Assembly (NCBI GenBank): GCA_009380075.1
Contig: WHSO01000004.1
Location: 1 to 64,000, forward strand
From: Alphaproteobacteria bacterium
Lineage (GTDB): Bacteria; Pseudomonadota; Alphaproteobacteria; SMXQ01
Direction of reading: 5' to 3'
Length of the DNA: 64,000 nucleotides
Every line of letters starts with the position of its first letter. The first letter of the stretch is position 1. The notes below the pieces were generated by a model. It searched no databases, was not told the DNA's origin, and was given only the letters and a program-made list of their open reading frames with translations. The translations under genes and the position numbers were made by a program. This document shows positions 8,943 to 17,694 of the stretch, one piece after another.

Positions 8943-10166
8943 TTATTTGATACTCTTCGGCACCGCGACCGTGACCAGCGCGATGACCATGAAAATCGCC
9001 ATCAGGTAGAACACCCATTCGGGCTTGCCGATATCGAGCATGTAGCCGAACGGGATCGGCGCCACCGCGCTGCCGGCGGCAATGCCGGCCGAAACGAAGC
9101 CGAAGACCTTGCCTGTCGAGCCCTTGGGCGCGGCGGCGCGCAGCATCATGTCGCGGGCCGGGCGGATGATGCCGTTGCCGATACCGTTGACCACCATCAG
9201 CGCAAACAGCACGAACGCGGGCAGGTTGACCAGGGCAACCAGGACCGACACCGCGGCGAAGACGATGAACGACGCCGCCGCCACCAGATCGTGGCGCTTG
9301 GTGCGGTCGGCGATCTCGCCTCCCAGAAGGATGCCGAGCGCCGAGCAGAACAGGAACGCCGTCAGCGCCGTCGAGGCCGTTTCCAGCGCCATGTCGTGTA
9401 CCGCGACGATGGAGGACACGAAGAACGCAGACATGCCGCCCGAGGTCATCGCCAGGGCCATGAAGAACAGGAAGAAGGTGATCATCGCAGGGGAGAACAG
9501 AAGCGCGAGGCCGCTCCTGACCGAGGGGTCGGGCGTGGCGGCGGCCGTCTCGTCCTTCTTCTTTTTCTTCGGAATGGCGTCGTCGTGAAGGCTGTTCCAC
9601 TGGGTGGCCAGCGCCAGCATCACGGCGATGCCGAACGCGCCCGCGCCGATGCAGGCGCCGCGCCAGCCGAACTGTGCGGCAAGGAAGACGATGGTGATCG
9701 GCGCCACGGCCGAACCGAGGTGCCCGGCAAAGGTATGGATCGAAAACGCCCGGCCCATGCGGTCGGCGCTGATCGACGAATTGAGGATGGCGTAGTCGGC
9801 CGGATGGAACACGCTGTTGCCCGTGGCGGCGACGATGCCGAGGGCGACCAGGAACCAGAAGTTCCCTACCAGCCCCATGGCGCCGAACCCCAGCGCCATC
9901 ATGACGAGCCCGAAGGTCAGCACGACACGGGCGCCGTAGCGATCGACCATGAAGCCGACCGGCACCTGGCTTACCGCGGACGACGCATAGATCGCAGTCA
10001 TGAGCGCGCCGAGCTCGGTATAGCTGACGCCGAACTCCTGCTTCAGGAAGGGAAACAGCGGCGGCAGCACCAGGAAGTAGAAGTGGCTCATGAAATGGCC
10101 GGTCGAGATCAGGCCAAGGATCTTGTAATCCTGACGAGCGGCACCGGCGGTGACGGATGCATCCAT
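8943..10166 (-). CDS. MFS transporter, fosmidomycin-resistance (Fsr)-like
   Basis: This 407-residue protein has about 12 transmembrane helices of the major facilitator superfamily. The first helix region (GHFMSHFYFLVLPPLFPFL) and the loop FMVDRYGARVVL match the Fsr-like branch. A run of five lysines (IPKKKKKDE) sits in the central cytoplasmic loop between helices 6 and 7. The start was set at the ATG at 10166, which gives an N-terminus typical of the family; its ribosome-binding site is weak. The gene lies 109 bases downstream of the M24 gene, so shared transcription is not obvious. Substrate unknown. Confidence 0.82.
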   Translation of the reverse strand: MDASVTAGAARQDYKILGLISTGHFMSHFYFLVLPPLFPFLKQEFGVSYTELGALMTAIYASSAVSQVPVGFMVDRYGARVVLTFGLVMMALGFGAMGLVGNFWFLVALGIVAATGNSVFHPADYAILNSSISADRMGRAFSIHTFAGHLGSAVAPITIVFLAAQFGWRGACIGAGAFGIAVMLALATQWNSLHDDAIPKKKKKDETAAATPDPSVRSGLALLFSPAMITFFLFFMALAMTSGGMSAFFVSSIVAVHDMALETASTALTAFLFCSALGILLGGEIADRTKRHDLVAAASFIVFAAVSVLVALVNLPAFVLFALMVVNGIGNGIIRPARDMMLRAAAPKGSTGKVFGFVSAGIAAGSAVAPIPFGYMLDIGKPEWVFYLMAIFMVIALVTVAVPKSIK

Positions 10167-10450
10167 TGGAGAGCTTCTTTGCGTTGGTTGCTGTGCGTCC
10201 TTCCGACGGTGGTCGCGCACGGCCACCGGCACCGGTTATAAGCCGTCTTTCCGATACAGAAAATTATTCTAGGCCCACAACCACGTGCTGAAAAGAGGTG
10301 ATGGGCAGAGACAGGCGCCGCCGCGACCGCCCACCCCGGCGCCGAATCGGTCAGCACTTGCCATCAATTTGCCACAATGATCCTTCGCAAGGATTCGAAT
10401 CCCGGTGATGACGGTTTTCGCGCTTTCACTTTCGAAGCACAAAAGTGCGT

Positions 10451-11581
10451 TCAGGTTCCCGCGATCTCCGGCGGCGGCAGCGCCGGCGCAGCGGCCGCGA
10501 TCACCCCCGCCTCATTGGCGCGATAGGTTCCCGTGCGGTTACCGTCGAGGGTGCCGTGCTCGAGCCATTCCAGCGCAGCTCGGCGCTGGACGTGGCGGCC
10601 GCGCTCCCACATCATGAAATGCGAGGCGCAGGCGATCTGCAGAAACACTTTTCGGGATGTGCCGAGATCGCCGAAGAGATCGATATTGGAAGCGAGCAAC
10701 CGGTCGCATTCGCCCACCATCACGAGGACCGGCAGCGAGAGCTGCGCCGCGCCTTTGCGCGTCCAGCCCCAATAGGTCCGGCTGGGGCCGCGCAGCCCGC
10801 CCCAGGCGGCACCCACGGGATCGGCCTCGGCCCCCGCGCGCCACACGGTTTCGAACACGTCGTCGTCGTCGACCTGGCCCGGGCAGCGGATATTGGCGCG
10901 CCAGCGCACGTCCTCGCCATGGGCCCGCGTCTGGAAAGTGCAGGGGTAGCCCGGCAGCGGCAGCGACGACGGCGGATGGTCGGGACCGTCCGGCCGGTAG
11001 TTGGACGACGCCCAGATGACCAAACGTTCGACCTTGTCGGGGTGGCGCAGGGCGTAAGTCCCGATTCGGATGCCGCCGCCCGACCAGCCGATCATCTTGA
11101 TCCGGTCGACGCCGCGCCGCCAGCGGATGAAATCGACCACGGCGTCGATATCCGCGGCCTCCGAATCCGAGGTGACGAGTCGAAAAGGATAGGGTGCAGG
11201 CACCGACATGTCGCGGGGCACGACGATCCCGGCGGTCAGCCTGGCGCGGTCCTCGGGCGCGAGGTTGCGCGGATCGTCCTGGAGCGCGAGCGCCGAGCGA
11301 CCGTGGCCGGTCATGTCTAGGGTGAAGACGTCGTAGCCCGCCTGCGCCAGCGCTTCCATCCAGCTCATGGCCGGATGGGGGCAGTCGAATGCCACGGTGG
11401 ATGGCCAGAAGCCGCCATGCACCATCAGCACTACCTTGCCCCCCAGCGCATAGCCGCCGGTACGATCGGCGATCGTGGCGGGAACCTTTTCGCGCACGAA
11501 CTGGCGCATCGTTTGCCCCGCGATCGCGGGCACCGTGGAAACATGCGTGACCATATGGTCGATGGTACGGATATCGGACAT
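10451..11581 (-). CDS. Alpha/beta-fold hydrolase
   Basis: This 376-residue cytoplasmic alpha/beta hydrolase has the oxyanion/lid region LMVHGGFWPS and the strand-turn DMTGHGRS. Its nucleophile elbow is GWSGGG (Ser), with an acid in MVGECDRLL and a final His in CASHFMMWERG. The start at 11581 was chosen over the longer frame because the sequence from MSDIRTIDH onward is protein-like. It faces the MmgE/PrpD gene across a 147-base divergent promoter region. Esterase or C-C hydrolase activity is possible; the substrate cannot be told. Confidence 0.78.
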   Translation of the reverse strand: MSDIRTIDHMVTHVSTVPAIAGQTMRQFVREKVPATIADRTGGYALGGKVVLMVHGGFWPSTVAFDCPHPAMSWMEALAQAGYDVFTLDMTGHGRSALALQDDPRNLAPEDRARLTAGIVVPRDMSVPAPYPFRLVTSDSEAADIDAVVDFIRWRRGVDRIKMIGWSGGGIRIGTYALRHPDKVERLVIWASSNYRPDGPDHPPSSLPLPGYPCTFQTRAHGEDVRWRANIRCPGQVDDDDVFETVWRAGAEADPVGAAWGGLRGPSRTYWGWTRKGAAQLSLPVLVMVGECDRLLASNIDLFGDLGTSRKVFLQIACASHFMMWERGRHVQRRAALEWLEHGTLDGNRTGTYRANEAGVIAAAAPALPPPEIAGT

Positions 11582-11728
11582 GAGCTCACCCAAGGTGGGA
11601 CCTTCTGAAGGCGGCCCCGTTGCACCGAAGTGTAACGCGGACCTGAGACCTCGCGCTATCGCGTCGAGGGACGGCATGGCACAATGGCGCGCCCCGCACG
11701 GGAAGAAGGCGGACGCCAGGGAGGACGC

Positions 11729-13168
11729 ATGGCAACCACCGACACGATCACCGGCACAACCACGGGACAGTGGGTGCGCGATATCGCAAACTGGACCAGC
11801 GCCTTTTCTCCCCTATCTCTTTCGGCCGATGCGGTGAACCAGGCCAAGCACCTGATCCTCGACACCATCGGCTGCGCCGTCGCGGCCCTGGCCGAAGACG
11901 AAGCCCTGGCCGTCCCCGCCGCGGTCGAGGCCATGGGCGGCGCGCCCCAGGCGAGCCTGATCGGCCGCGACACCCGCTCCTCCGCCGCGGGCGCCGCGCT
12001 CGCCAACGGCGCACTGCTCCGATTCCTCGACCTCAACGATTTCCTGATGGACGGCGGCACCAAGGGCGCCTCCGTCGGCGGCCATCCGTCGGACAACATC
12101 GGCCCCGTCCTCGCCGTCGCCGAATGGCGCGATGCGTCGGGGCTCGACGCCGTCGGCGCGGTCGCGCTGTGCTACGAGATCTACGCCCGCCTGAACGGAC
12201 AGATGGACCGCACCGGCGGCTGGGACACGACCAGCGTCTCGGCGTTCTCCGTTGCAGCCGCCGCAGGCAAGCTGATGGGGTTCGATCCCGCCCGCCTCGC
12301 CAACGCCGTGGCGCTCGGTGCCATCCGCGCGCCGACCCCCGGCGTGGTGCGTTCCGGGCACATCAGTGCCGCCAAGTACCTGGCCAATGCCATGATCGCC
12401 CATGCCGCGGTCGAGGCGGCGGTGCTGGCCGAGCACGGACTCACCGGGCCGATGGAGGCGGTCGAGCATGCGCGCGGGCTGGGCAAACTGTTCGACCTCA
12501 CCCACGATCCGGACGCGCTGTGCCGCCCCCTCGGCGAGCCCTGCGCCCTGATGATGTCCTCTATCAAGGCCTATCCTTGCCTCGCCACCGGGCAGACCGT
12601 GGCCGCCGCCGCCGCGCAACTGCACGAAAAGATCGGCGGCAAGGCGGGCGGGCGGATCGACGGGATCCGTACCATCACCGTCACCATGGCCGACAGTCCC
12701 GTGATCCGGCGCCAGCAGACCGATCCCGGCCGTCTCGACCCCCGCTCGCGCGAGGCGGCGGACCACAGCTTTCCCTTCATCGCCGCCATCGCCCTGATCG
12801 AAGGACGGCTGACGCCGCGCGACTACGACGGCGAACGCTGGAATGCGGCGGACGTCCGTGCGCTGATGAGGCGCATGCGTTTCGATACCGATGCGGCGCT
12901 CGGCGCCCGTAATCCCGACGGCTACCCCGTGCGCATCCGTCTCGACATAGCCGACGGCACCTCCGTCGAGGCCGAGTCCCTGGCGGCGCCGGGCATGAGT
13001 GCGGGCGGTGTCGCCCGTGAGGCCGTCGTCGCCAAGTTCGAGGCGCTGACCGAAGGATTGCTGTCGACGGCACGACGCGACGCGGTATGCGACATGGTGC
13101 TTCGCCTCGATACGCTGCCGTCCGTCCGGCCCCTGATGGAGGCGCTGGCCCTGCCCCCAGGCGCGTGA
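11729..13168 (+). CDS. MmgE/PrpD family protein
   Basis: This 479-residue protein belongs to the MmgE/PrpD superfamily, which includes 2-methylcitrate dehydratase, cis-aconitate decarboxylase and iminodisuccinate epimerase. Family landmarks are AKHLILDTIGCAVAAL near the N-terminus, NGALLRFLDLNDF, the SVGGHPSDNIGP segment and ALGAIRAPTPGVVRSG, followed by the all-helical and lid domains. The ATG at 11729 has a good ribosome-binding site (agggagga). Two metabolic genes and a Bug binding protein follow on the same strand, which suggests a role in catabolism of an organic acid. The exact reaction cannot be assigned. Confidence 0.85.
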   Translation: MATTDTITGTTTGQWVRDIANWTSAFSPLSLSADAVNQAKHLILDTIGCAVAALAEDEALAVPAAVEAMGGAPQASLIGRDTRSSAAGAALANGALLRFLDLNDFLMDGGTKGASVGGHPSDNIGPVLAVAEWRDASGLDAVGAVALCYEIYARLNGQMDRTGGWDTTSVSAFSVAAAAGKLMGFDPARLANAVALGAIRAPTPGVVRSGHISAAKYLANAMIAHAAVEAAVLAEHGLTGPMEAVEHARGLGKLFDLTHDPDALCRPLGEPCALMMSSIKAYPCLATGQTVAAAAAQLHEKIGGKAGGRIDGIRTITVTMADSPVIRRQQTDPGRLDPRSREAADHSFPFIAAIALIEGRLTPRDYDGERWNAADVRALMRRMRFDTDAALGARNPDGYPVRIRLDIADGTSVEAESLAAPGMSAGGVAREAVVAKFEALTEGLLSTARRDAVCDMVLRLDTLPSVRPLMEALALPPGA

Positions 13169-13286
13169 CGGGCGCGTCCCGCGGGCAAGGGCAGGGTCTG
13201 TCCTTCATGCCGATGTCACGGTAAGCTCGACCCGTAAGCAACAAACGGGCGCCGTCGCGCGGCGTCCCGGACAGGGAGGATCGACC

Positions 13287-14054
13287 ATGCGTATCCTGTT
13301 TCTCAACAAGGCGCCCAAGAACGCCGCCCATTACGACGTCGCGGGGATCGAGAAACTGCTCAATTCCTACGCCTCCCCCGGCACCAAGGTGGAAATCGGC
13401 TTTCCCGACAATTTCGCCGGCTCCCAGGTCGAGGAGGAGCTCGGCAACCAGAGCATGCTCAACGGCCTCGACCACATGATGGACGTGCCCGCGCTCATCC
13501 GCAAAATCATCTGGGCCGAAGCCAACGGCTACGACGCGGTGATCCAGTCCAACACCTTCGACCCGGGCGTCGACGGCGGCCGTCTCGTGGTCAGGATTCC
13601 AGTCATCGGCCCGCTGCGGACCACCATCCATGCGGCGGCGACGCTCGCCGACCGGATCGGCATTACCGTGCCGCTGCGCTCCCATATCCCGTACACCTGG
13701 CGCCTCCTGCGCATGATCGGCATGGCGCACATGGTCACCGATATCCGCACCATCCACATCTACGGCCCCGACCTTGACAAGCGCCGGGCCGAGATCACCG
13801 ACAAGTCGGTCGCGCTGATCAAGGACCTGGTCCGGGACACCGGGGCCGAGGCGGTCATCCCGCTCGGCGGCGCGATCATCCCCTACGTCGTCGATCCGGC
13901 AGACCTGCAGGCCGGCGCCGGCGTACCGGTGTTCAACACCAAGTCGGTGTCGATCCGCTTCGCCGAGGCCTGCGTCGCCCTCGGCATGCGCCAGAGCCCC
14001 TATACCTACCCGCGCGCCGACCTCAAGGCCGAGGACTTCGTCAAGCAGGTCTGA
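13287..14054 (+). CDS. Asp/Glu/hydantoin racemase-family protein lacking both catalytic cysteines
   Basis: This 255-residue protein has the two-domain fold signature of the Asp/Glu/hydantoin racemase superfamily. Those enzymes use two cysteines, one per half, as acid and base. The first site here reads QSNTFDPG, with Thr90 where Cys is usual, and the second reads PLGGAIIPY, with Gly195 in place of Cys. The chemistry must therefore differ from a two-cysteine racemase, or the protein does another job. Start ATG with a clear gggagga site. It lies 118 bases after the MmgE/PrpD gene and before a Bug binding protein. Confidence 0.75.
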   Translation: MRILFLNKAPKNAAHYDVAGIEKLLNSYASPGTKVEIGFPDNFAGSQVEEELGNQSMLNGLDHMMDVPALIRKIIWAEANGYDAVIQSNTFDPGVDGGRLVVRIPVIGPLRTTIHAAATLADRIGITVPLRSHIPYTWRLLRMIGMAHMVTDIRTIHIYGPDLDKRRAEITDKSVALIKDLVRDTGAEAVIPLGGAIIPYVVDPADLQAGAGVPVFNTKSVSIRFAEACVALGMRQSPYTYPRADLKAEDFVKQV

Positions 14055-14242
14055 GCACCGGCGTCCGACAGCGTGAGCCGCAACAAGCCTGTGGACCGTG
14101 ATCCCGCACGGAATCCGGCCCTTTTCCGCCCTCCGGTCCGGTACCGGCACGATTCGTATTTTCCTATTCCGCAGCGGCGCATTATCATCGCCCGAGCCGG
14201 GGCCGGGTCGCCCTGAGCGATATCAAAAATGGGAGGCCCCGA

Positions 14243-15319
14243 ATGAATCCGCGTCACGCCCGCCTTGCGTTCGCCACCATCCTGATTTCCGCCGCCGCGC
14301 TTGTGTCTTTCGCAGCCGAGGCGCAAAGCCTCGAATCGTTCTACCGCGGCAAGACCATCAAGCTGATCGTCGGCTCTTCGGCGGGCGGCGGTTACGACAC
14401 CTATGCCCGCACCATCGGCCGGCATATGGGCAATTTCATCCCCGGCAAGCCCAACTTCATCATTCAGAACATGCCCGGCGGATCGAGTCGCGCCGCCGCC
14501 AATCATCTTTACAATGTGGCCCCCAAGGACGGGACCGTCATCGCGGGGGTGTTTTCCGGCATCCCGGCCGAGCCGCTGATGAACCCGAAGTCGGTCAAAT
14601 TCGACGCCCGCAAGTTCAACTGGATCGGCAGCGCCGCGCGCGATTCCCAGGCCGGTATGGTCTGGACGACTGCGCCGGCACAGACCCTTCAGGATGTCCT
14701 GACCAAGGAAATGATCGTCGGGTCCTCGGGCGGCGCTACCTGGGACTTTCCCATGCTGGCCAATGCCATCCTGGGCACCAAGTTCAAGATCATCGCCGGC
14801 TACAGCGGCACCAAGGAGATCGGTCTCGCCATGGAGCGGGGCGAAGTCCAGGGCAACGCCGGCACCACCTGGTCGTCCATCAAGACGCAGCATTCCAATT
14901 GGCTGAAGGAAAAGAAGATTCGCGTCTTCGTGCAATACACGACCAAGCCCCATCCGGAATTGCCCGACGTGCCTTTGATGATCAGTCTCGCCAAGTCCGA
15001 GGCCGACCGCCAGGCGCTGATGCTGTCTTTCGCGCGCCAGGACTTCGCGCGGCCCTATGTCGCGCCCCCGGGCCTGCCGGCGGACCGCGTCAAGGCCCTG
15101 CGCACCGCGTTCGACACCACCATGGAGGACAAGGTTTTCCTCGACGACGCCACCAAACGGCGGATCGAAATCGCGCCGCTCAAGGCCGCCGAAATGATGG
15201 CGTTGATCGACGAGATCTACAAGACGCCCCCCGACGTGGTCGCGCGGGTGCAAGAGATCGTCAACGTCAGCGACAATCAGTTGAAGGCAGCCAAGAAGGC
15301 AAAAAAGAAAAAGCAGTGA
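14243..15319 (+). CDS. Bug/TctC-family tripartite-tricarboxylate-type binding protein
   Basis: This 358-residue periplasmic binding protein has a signal peptide (cleavage near residue 28, AEA-QS) and the Bug start block FYRGKTIKLIVG-SSAGGGYD. The ligand-pocket motifs IIQNMPGGSS and DGTVIAG follow. Bug proteins deliver carboxylic acids to TctAB permeases or act as sensors; no tctA or tctB is seen in this window. The protein ends in a lysine-rich tail (AAKKAKKKKQ), which is not a family norm. A gggaggcc ribosome-binding site precedes the ATG. The next gene, a dioxygenase, starts 13 bases later, so co-transcription is likely. Confidence 0.88.
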   Translation: MNPRHARLAFATILISAAALVSFAAEAQSLESFYRGKTIKLIVGSSAGGGYDTYARTIGRHMGNFIPGKPNFIIQNMPGGSSRAAANHLYNVAPKDGTVIAGVFSGIPAEPLMNPKSVKFDARKFNWIGSAARDSQAGMVWTTAPAQTLQDVLTKEMIVGSSGGATWDFPMLANAILGTKFKIIAGYSGTKEIGLAMERGEVQGNAGTTWSSIKTQHSNWLKEKKIRVFVQYTTKPHPELPDVPLMISLAKSEADRQALMLSFARQDFARPYVAPPGLPADRVKALRTAFDTTMEDKVFLDDATKRRIEIAPLKAAEMMALIDEIYKTPPDVVARVQEIVNVSDNQLKAAKKAKKKKQ

Positions 15320-15332
15320 ACGGAGGATACCG

Positions 15333-16400
15333 ATGAACCTTCGCGAACGGATGCACGAGCCCGCCCAGATGCTCGCGCCCGTCACCGACCCAGCCGGCTG
15401 GACACCCGGGGAATTCCGGCCAGCGCCTCCATGGGTCTTCCGCCTCGACGACACGGCCATCGCCGACGTGCTCGCCGCGACCGCGCGTGTCGAGCAGGCC
15501 GGTACGGCCCTGGTGGACATCACGCGTGAGGACTTTGACCTGCCCGTGGCAGGTACGGTATTGGCACATATCCTGGACGAGCTCGTTCATGGTTGTGGCT
15601 TTGTCCAGGTACGCGGCATGCCCGTGAGCCGCATGACCCGGCGTCAAGCTGCCATCGCCTTTCTCGGCATGGGGACCCATCTCGGCGGGCGGCTGTCGCA
15701 GAACGCGGCCGGCCATGTGCTTGGCCACGTCAAGGACCTCGGTCTCGATTACGACGATCCCCGGGCCCGCGGCTACCAGACGGCAGCGGCGCTCGGCTTT
15801 CATACCGACCCCTGCGACTTCGTCGCCCTGATGTGCCTGCGCACGGCGCAATCGGGCGGCGAAAGCCGCATCGTCAGTTCTGTCCATCTCTACAACGAGA
15901 TGCTGCGCCGGCGGCCCGATCTGGTCGCCGAGCTGACCGCCGATTTCTACTGGACCCGTCACGGCGAGATCGCGCCGGGCGAGGAGCCGTTCTACCGCAT
16001 GCCGGTGTTTTCCTTCGTCGACGGGTATTTCTCCGGCCGTGGCATTTCGACGCACATCATGAAGGCCCAGAGATTGCCGGGCGTTCCACCCTTCACCGCG
16101 AAGCAGACGGAAGCGATCGAGATGTTCCGGACGCTGACCCAGGAGCTGGCGGTGGACGTTCCGTTCGAGCAGGGCGATTTCCAAGTCCTGTCCAACCACG
16201 CGATGCTGCATTCGCGGCGCCCGTTCGTCGATTGGAGCGACTTCGAGGAAAAACGCCACTTGCTCCGCCTGTGGATTCAGAATCCGGGGTGCCGGCCGGT
16301 CCCGGACCTGGTGCGCGAGAATTTCCGCGGTATCGAAGTGGCAGGCTTTACGCCCAAGGCACCGCTAGAGGCTGACGCCGAAGACGCCGAGGCGGCGTAG
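15333..16400 (+). CDS. TauD/TfdA-type Fe(II)/2-oxoglutarate dioxygenase
   Basis: This is a 355-residue cytoplasmic oxygenase of the TauD/TfdA or clavaminate-synthase-like group. The facial triad is visible as HTD in LGFHTDPCDF (about residues 156-165) and the distal His in NHAMLHSRRPF. A following Arg in RHLLRLWIQ would bind 2-oxoglutarate. The ribosome-binding site is cggagga. It sits between two Bug binding-protein genes, 13 bases after the first and 71 before the second. That suggests it acts on the compound those proteins bind, but the substrate is not readable from sequence. Confidence 0.8.
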   Translation: MNLRERMHEPAQMLAPVTDPAGWTPGEFRPAPPWVFRLDDTAIADVLAATARVEQAGTALVDITREDFDLPVAGTVLAHILDELVHGCGFVQVRGMPVSRMTRRQAAIAFLGMGTHLGGRLSQNAAGHVLGHVKDLGLDYDDPRARGYQTAAALGFHTDPCDFVALMCLRTAQSGGESRIVSSVHLYNEMLRRRPDLVAELTADFYWTRHGEIAPGEEPFYRMPVFSFVDGYFSGRGISTHIMKAQRLPGVPPFTAKQTEAIEMFRTLTQELAVDVPFEQGDFQVLSNHAMLHSRRPFVDWSDFEEKRHLLRLWIQNPGCRPVPDLVRENFRGIEVAGFTPKAPLEADAEDAEAA

Positions 16401-16471
16401 CCGCCAGCGACAGGCGGACACGGCGACGGACGGACGAGAAAAAGACACTACCAACACATGCGGAGATCGCA

Positions 16472-17521
16472 ATGAACCGTTTCCTGATTCCCGCCGCCGT
16501 GGTACTTGCCCTGGCGGTGCCGTCCGCCACCGCGGGGGCCCAGTCGGCCGCCGAATTCTTCAAGGGCAAGACCGTCGAAATCCGGGTCGGCCACGGCGCC
16601 GGCGGCGGCTACGACCTCTACACCCGCGTGCTCGCCCGCCACATGGCGGGACACCTGCAGGGCAAGCCCACCATGGTGGTCAAGAACATGCCCGGTGCGG
16701 GCGGCCTCAAGCTGGCCGGATTCCTGGCCCAGGGCGCGGCCCGGGACGGCACCGTCTTCGGCCTGTTCGACCGCGGCGGCGTGATCGAGCCGCTGCTCGG
16801 CAACAAGGCGGCACAGTTCGACGCGCGCAAGTTCAACCCCGTCGGCTCCATCGGCAAGCAGGTCGCGACCTGCGCCGCCTGGCACAAGGCGAAGGTGTTG
16901 ACCATCGACGCGGTGCTCAAGTCACCGCTTCTGGTGGGCGGCACGGGGCCGAGCGCGACGACCACCTACCCCGCCATTCTCAATGCCGTGCTGGGCACCA
17001 GGTTCAAGATCATCTCCGGCTACAAGGGAAGCCAGGAGATTCTCGGCGCCATGGAAAAGGGCGAGGTCGAGGGCGTGTGCCTGTCATGGCCCACGCTCAA
17101 GGCGGCGAAGCCGGACTGGGTGCGTGACAAGTTCCTGGTGCCGCTGATCCAGATTTCCTTCGCGCGCCATCCGGACCTCAAGGACGTGCCGATGCTGGCC
17201 GAGGTGGTCAAGGACGACGATTCGCGCCGGATGCTGACCTTCTTCTTCGCCCCCAACGAATTCGGACGGCCCTATTTCGCCCCGCCGGAGGTTCCGGCAG
17301 ATCGCGTCGGTGCGCTGCGCCGCGGGTTCGATGCGACGATGAAGGACACCAGGTTCCTCGGCGACGCGGCGAAGGCCAAGATGGAGGTCGATCCCATCAC
17401 CGGCGAGGCGATGGCCAAGCTGATCGACGAACTTTATGCGACGCCGAAGAATCTCACGGACCGGGTGGCCAAGGCGCTTGAGCCGTTCCGCGGCAAGAAG
17501 GCGAAAAAGAAGAAAAAATAG
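16472..17521 (+). CDS. Bug/TctC-family binding protein
   Basis: This is a 349-residue periplasmic Bug protein. Its signal peptide (cleavage near residue 24, AGA-QS) precedes FFKGKTVEIRVGHGAGGGYD. The pocket motifs VVKNMPGAGG and DGTVFGLF and the C-terminal block ALRRGFDATMKDTRFL follow. It ends in a lysine run (GKKAKKKKK), like its neighbour at 14243. It is the last gene of a plus-strand group and is followed directly by a strong terminator. No TctAB partner is present. Ligand unknown. Confidence 0.88.
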   Translation: MNRFLIPAAVVLALAVPSATAGAQSAAEFFKGKTVEIRVGHGAGGGYDLYTRVLARHMAGHLQGKPTMVVKNMPGAGGLKLAGFLAQGAARDGTVFGLFDRGGVIEPLLGNKAAQFDARKFNPVGSIGKQVATCAAWHKAKVLTIDAVLKSPLLVGGTGPSATTTYPAILNAVLGTRFKIISGYKGSQEILGAMEKGEVEGVCLSWPTLKAAKPDWVRDKFLVPLIQISFARHPDLKDVPMLAEVVKDDDSRRMLTFFFAPNEFGRPYFAPPEVPADRVGALRRGFDATMKDTRFLGDAAKAKMEVDPITGEAMAKLIDELYATPKNLTDRVAKALEPFRGKKAKKKKK

Positions 17522-17552
17522 CTCCGCCGGACCGGACCGGATTATCCTTACG

Positions 17553-17580
17553 GCGCGCCCCTCGGGGGCGCGCTTTTTTC
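17553..17580 (+). terminator. Strong Rho-independent terminator
   Basis: A perfect 9-bp GC stem (gcgcgcccc, 17553-17561, with 17565-17573) closes on a three-base loop and is followed by six T residues. It ends the transcript of the Bug/dioxygenase group. Confidence 0.93.
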
Positions 17581-17694
17581 TTGTCGCCATCGGCCGCGCC
17601 GCGGGGGTCCCCTCGCGGCCAAGTGACCGGACGTGTGTTGCATGCGGCGGGGCCGGGTCCTACCCTGTGCCCCGTTTATCCCGAGGCAAGAAGC

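Noticed and set aside
10383..10407. T-loop-like sequence (aaggattcgaatccc) suggesting a second tRNA
   Set aside because: No acceptor, D or anticodon stems can be built around it.
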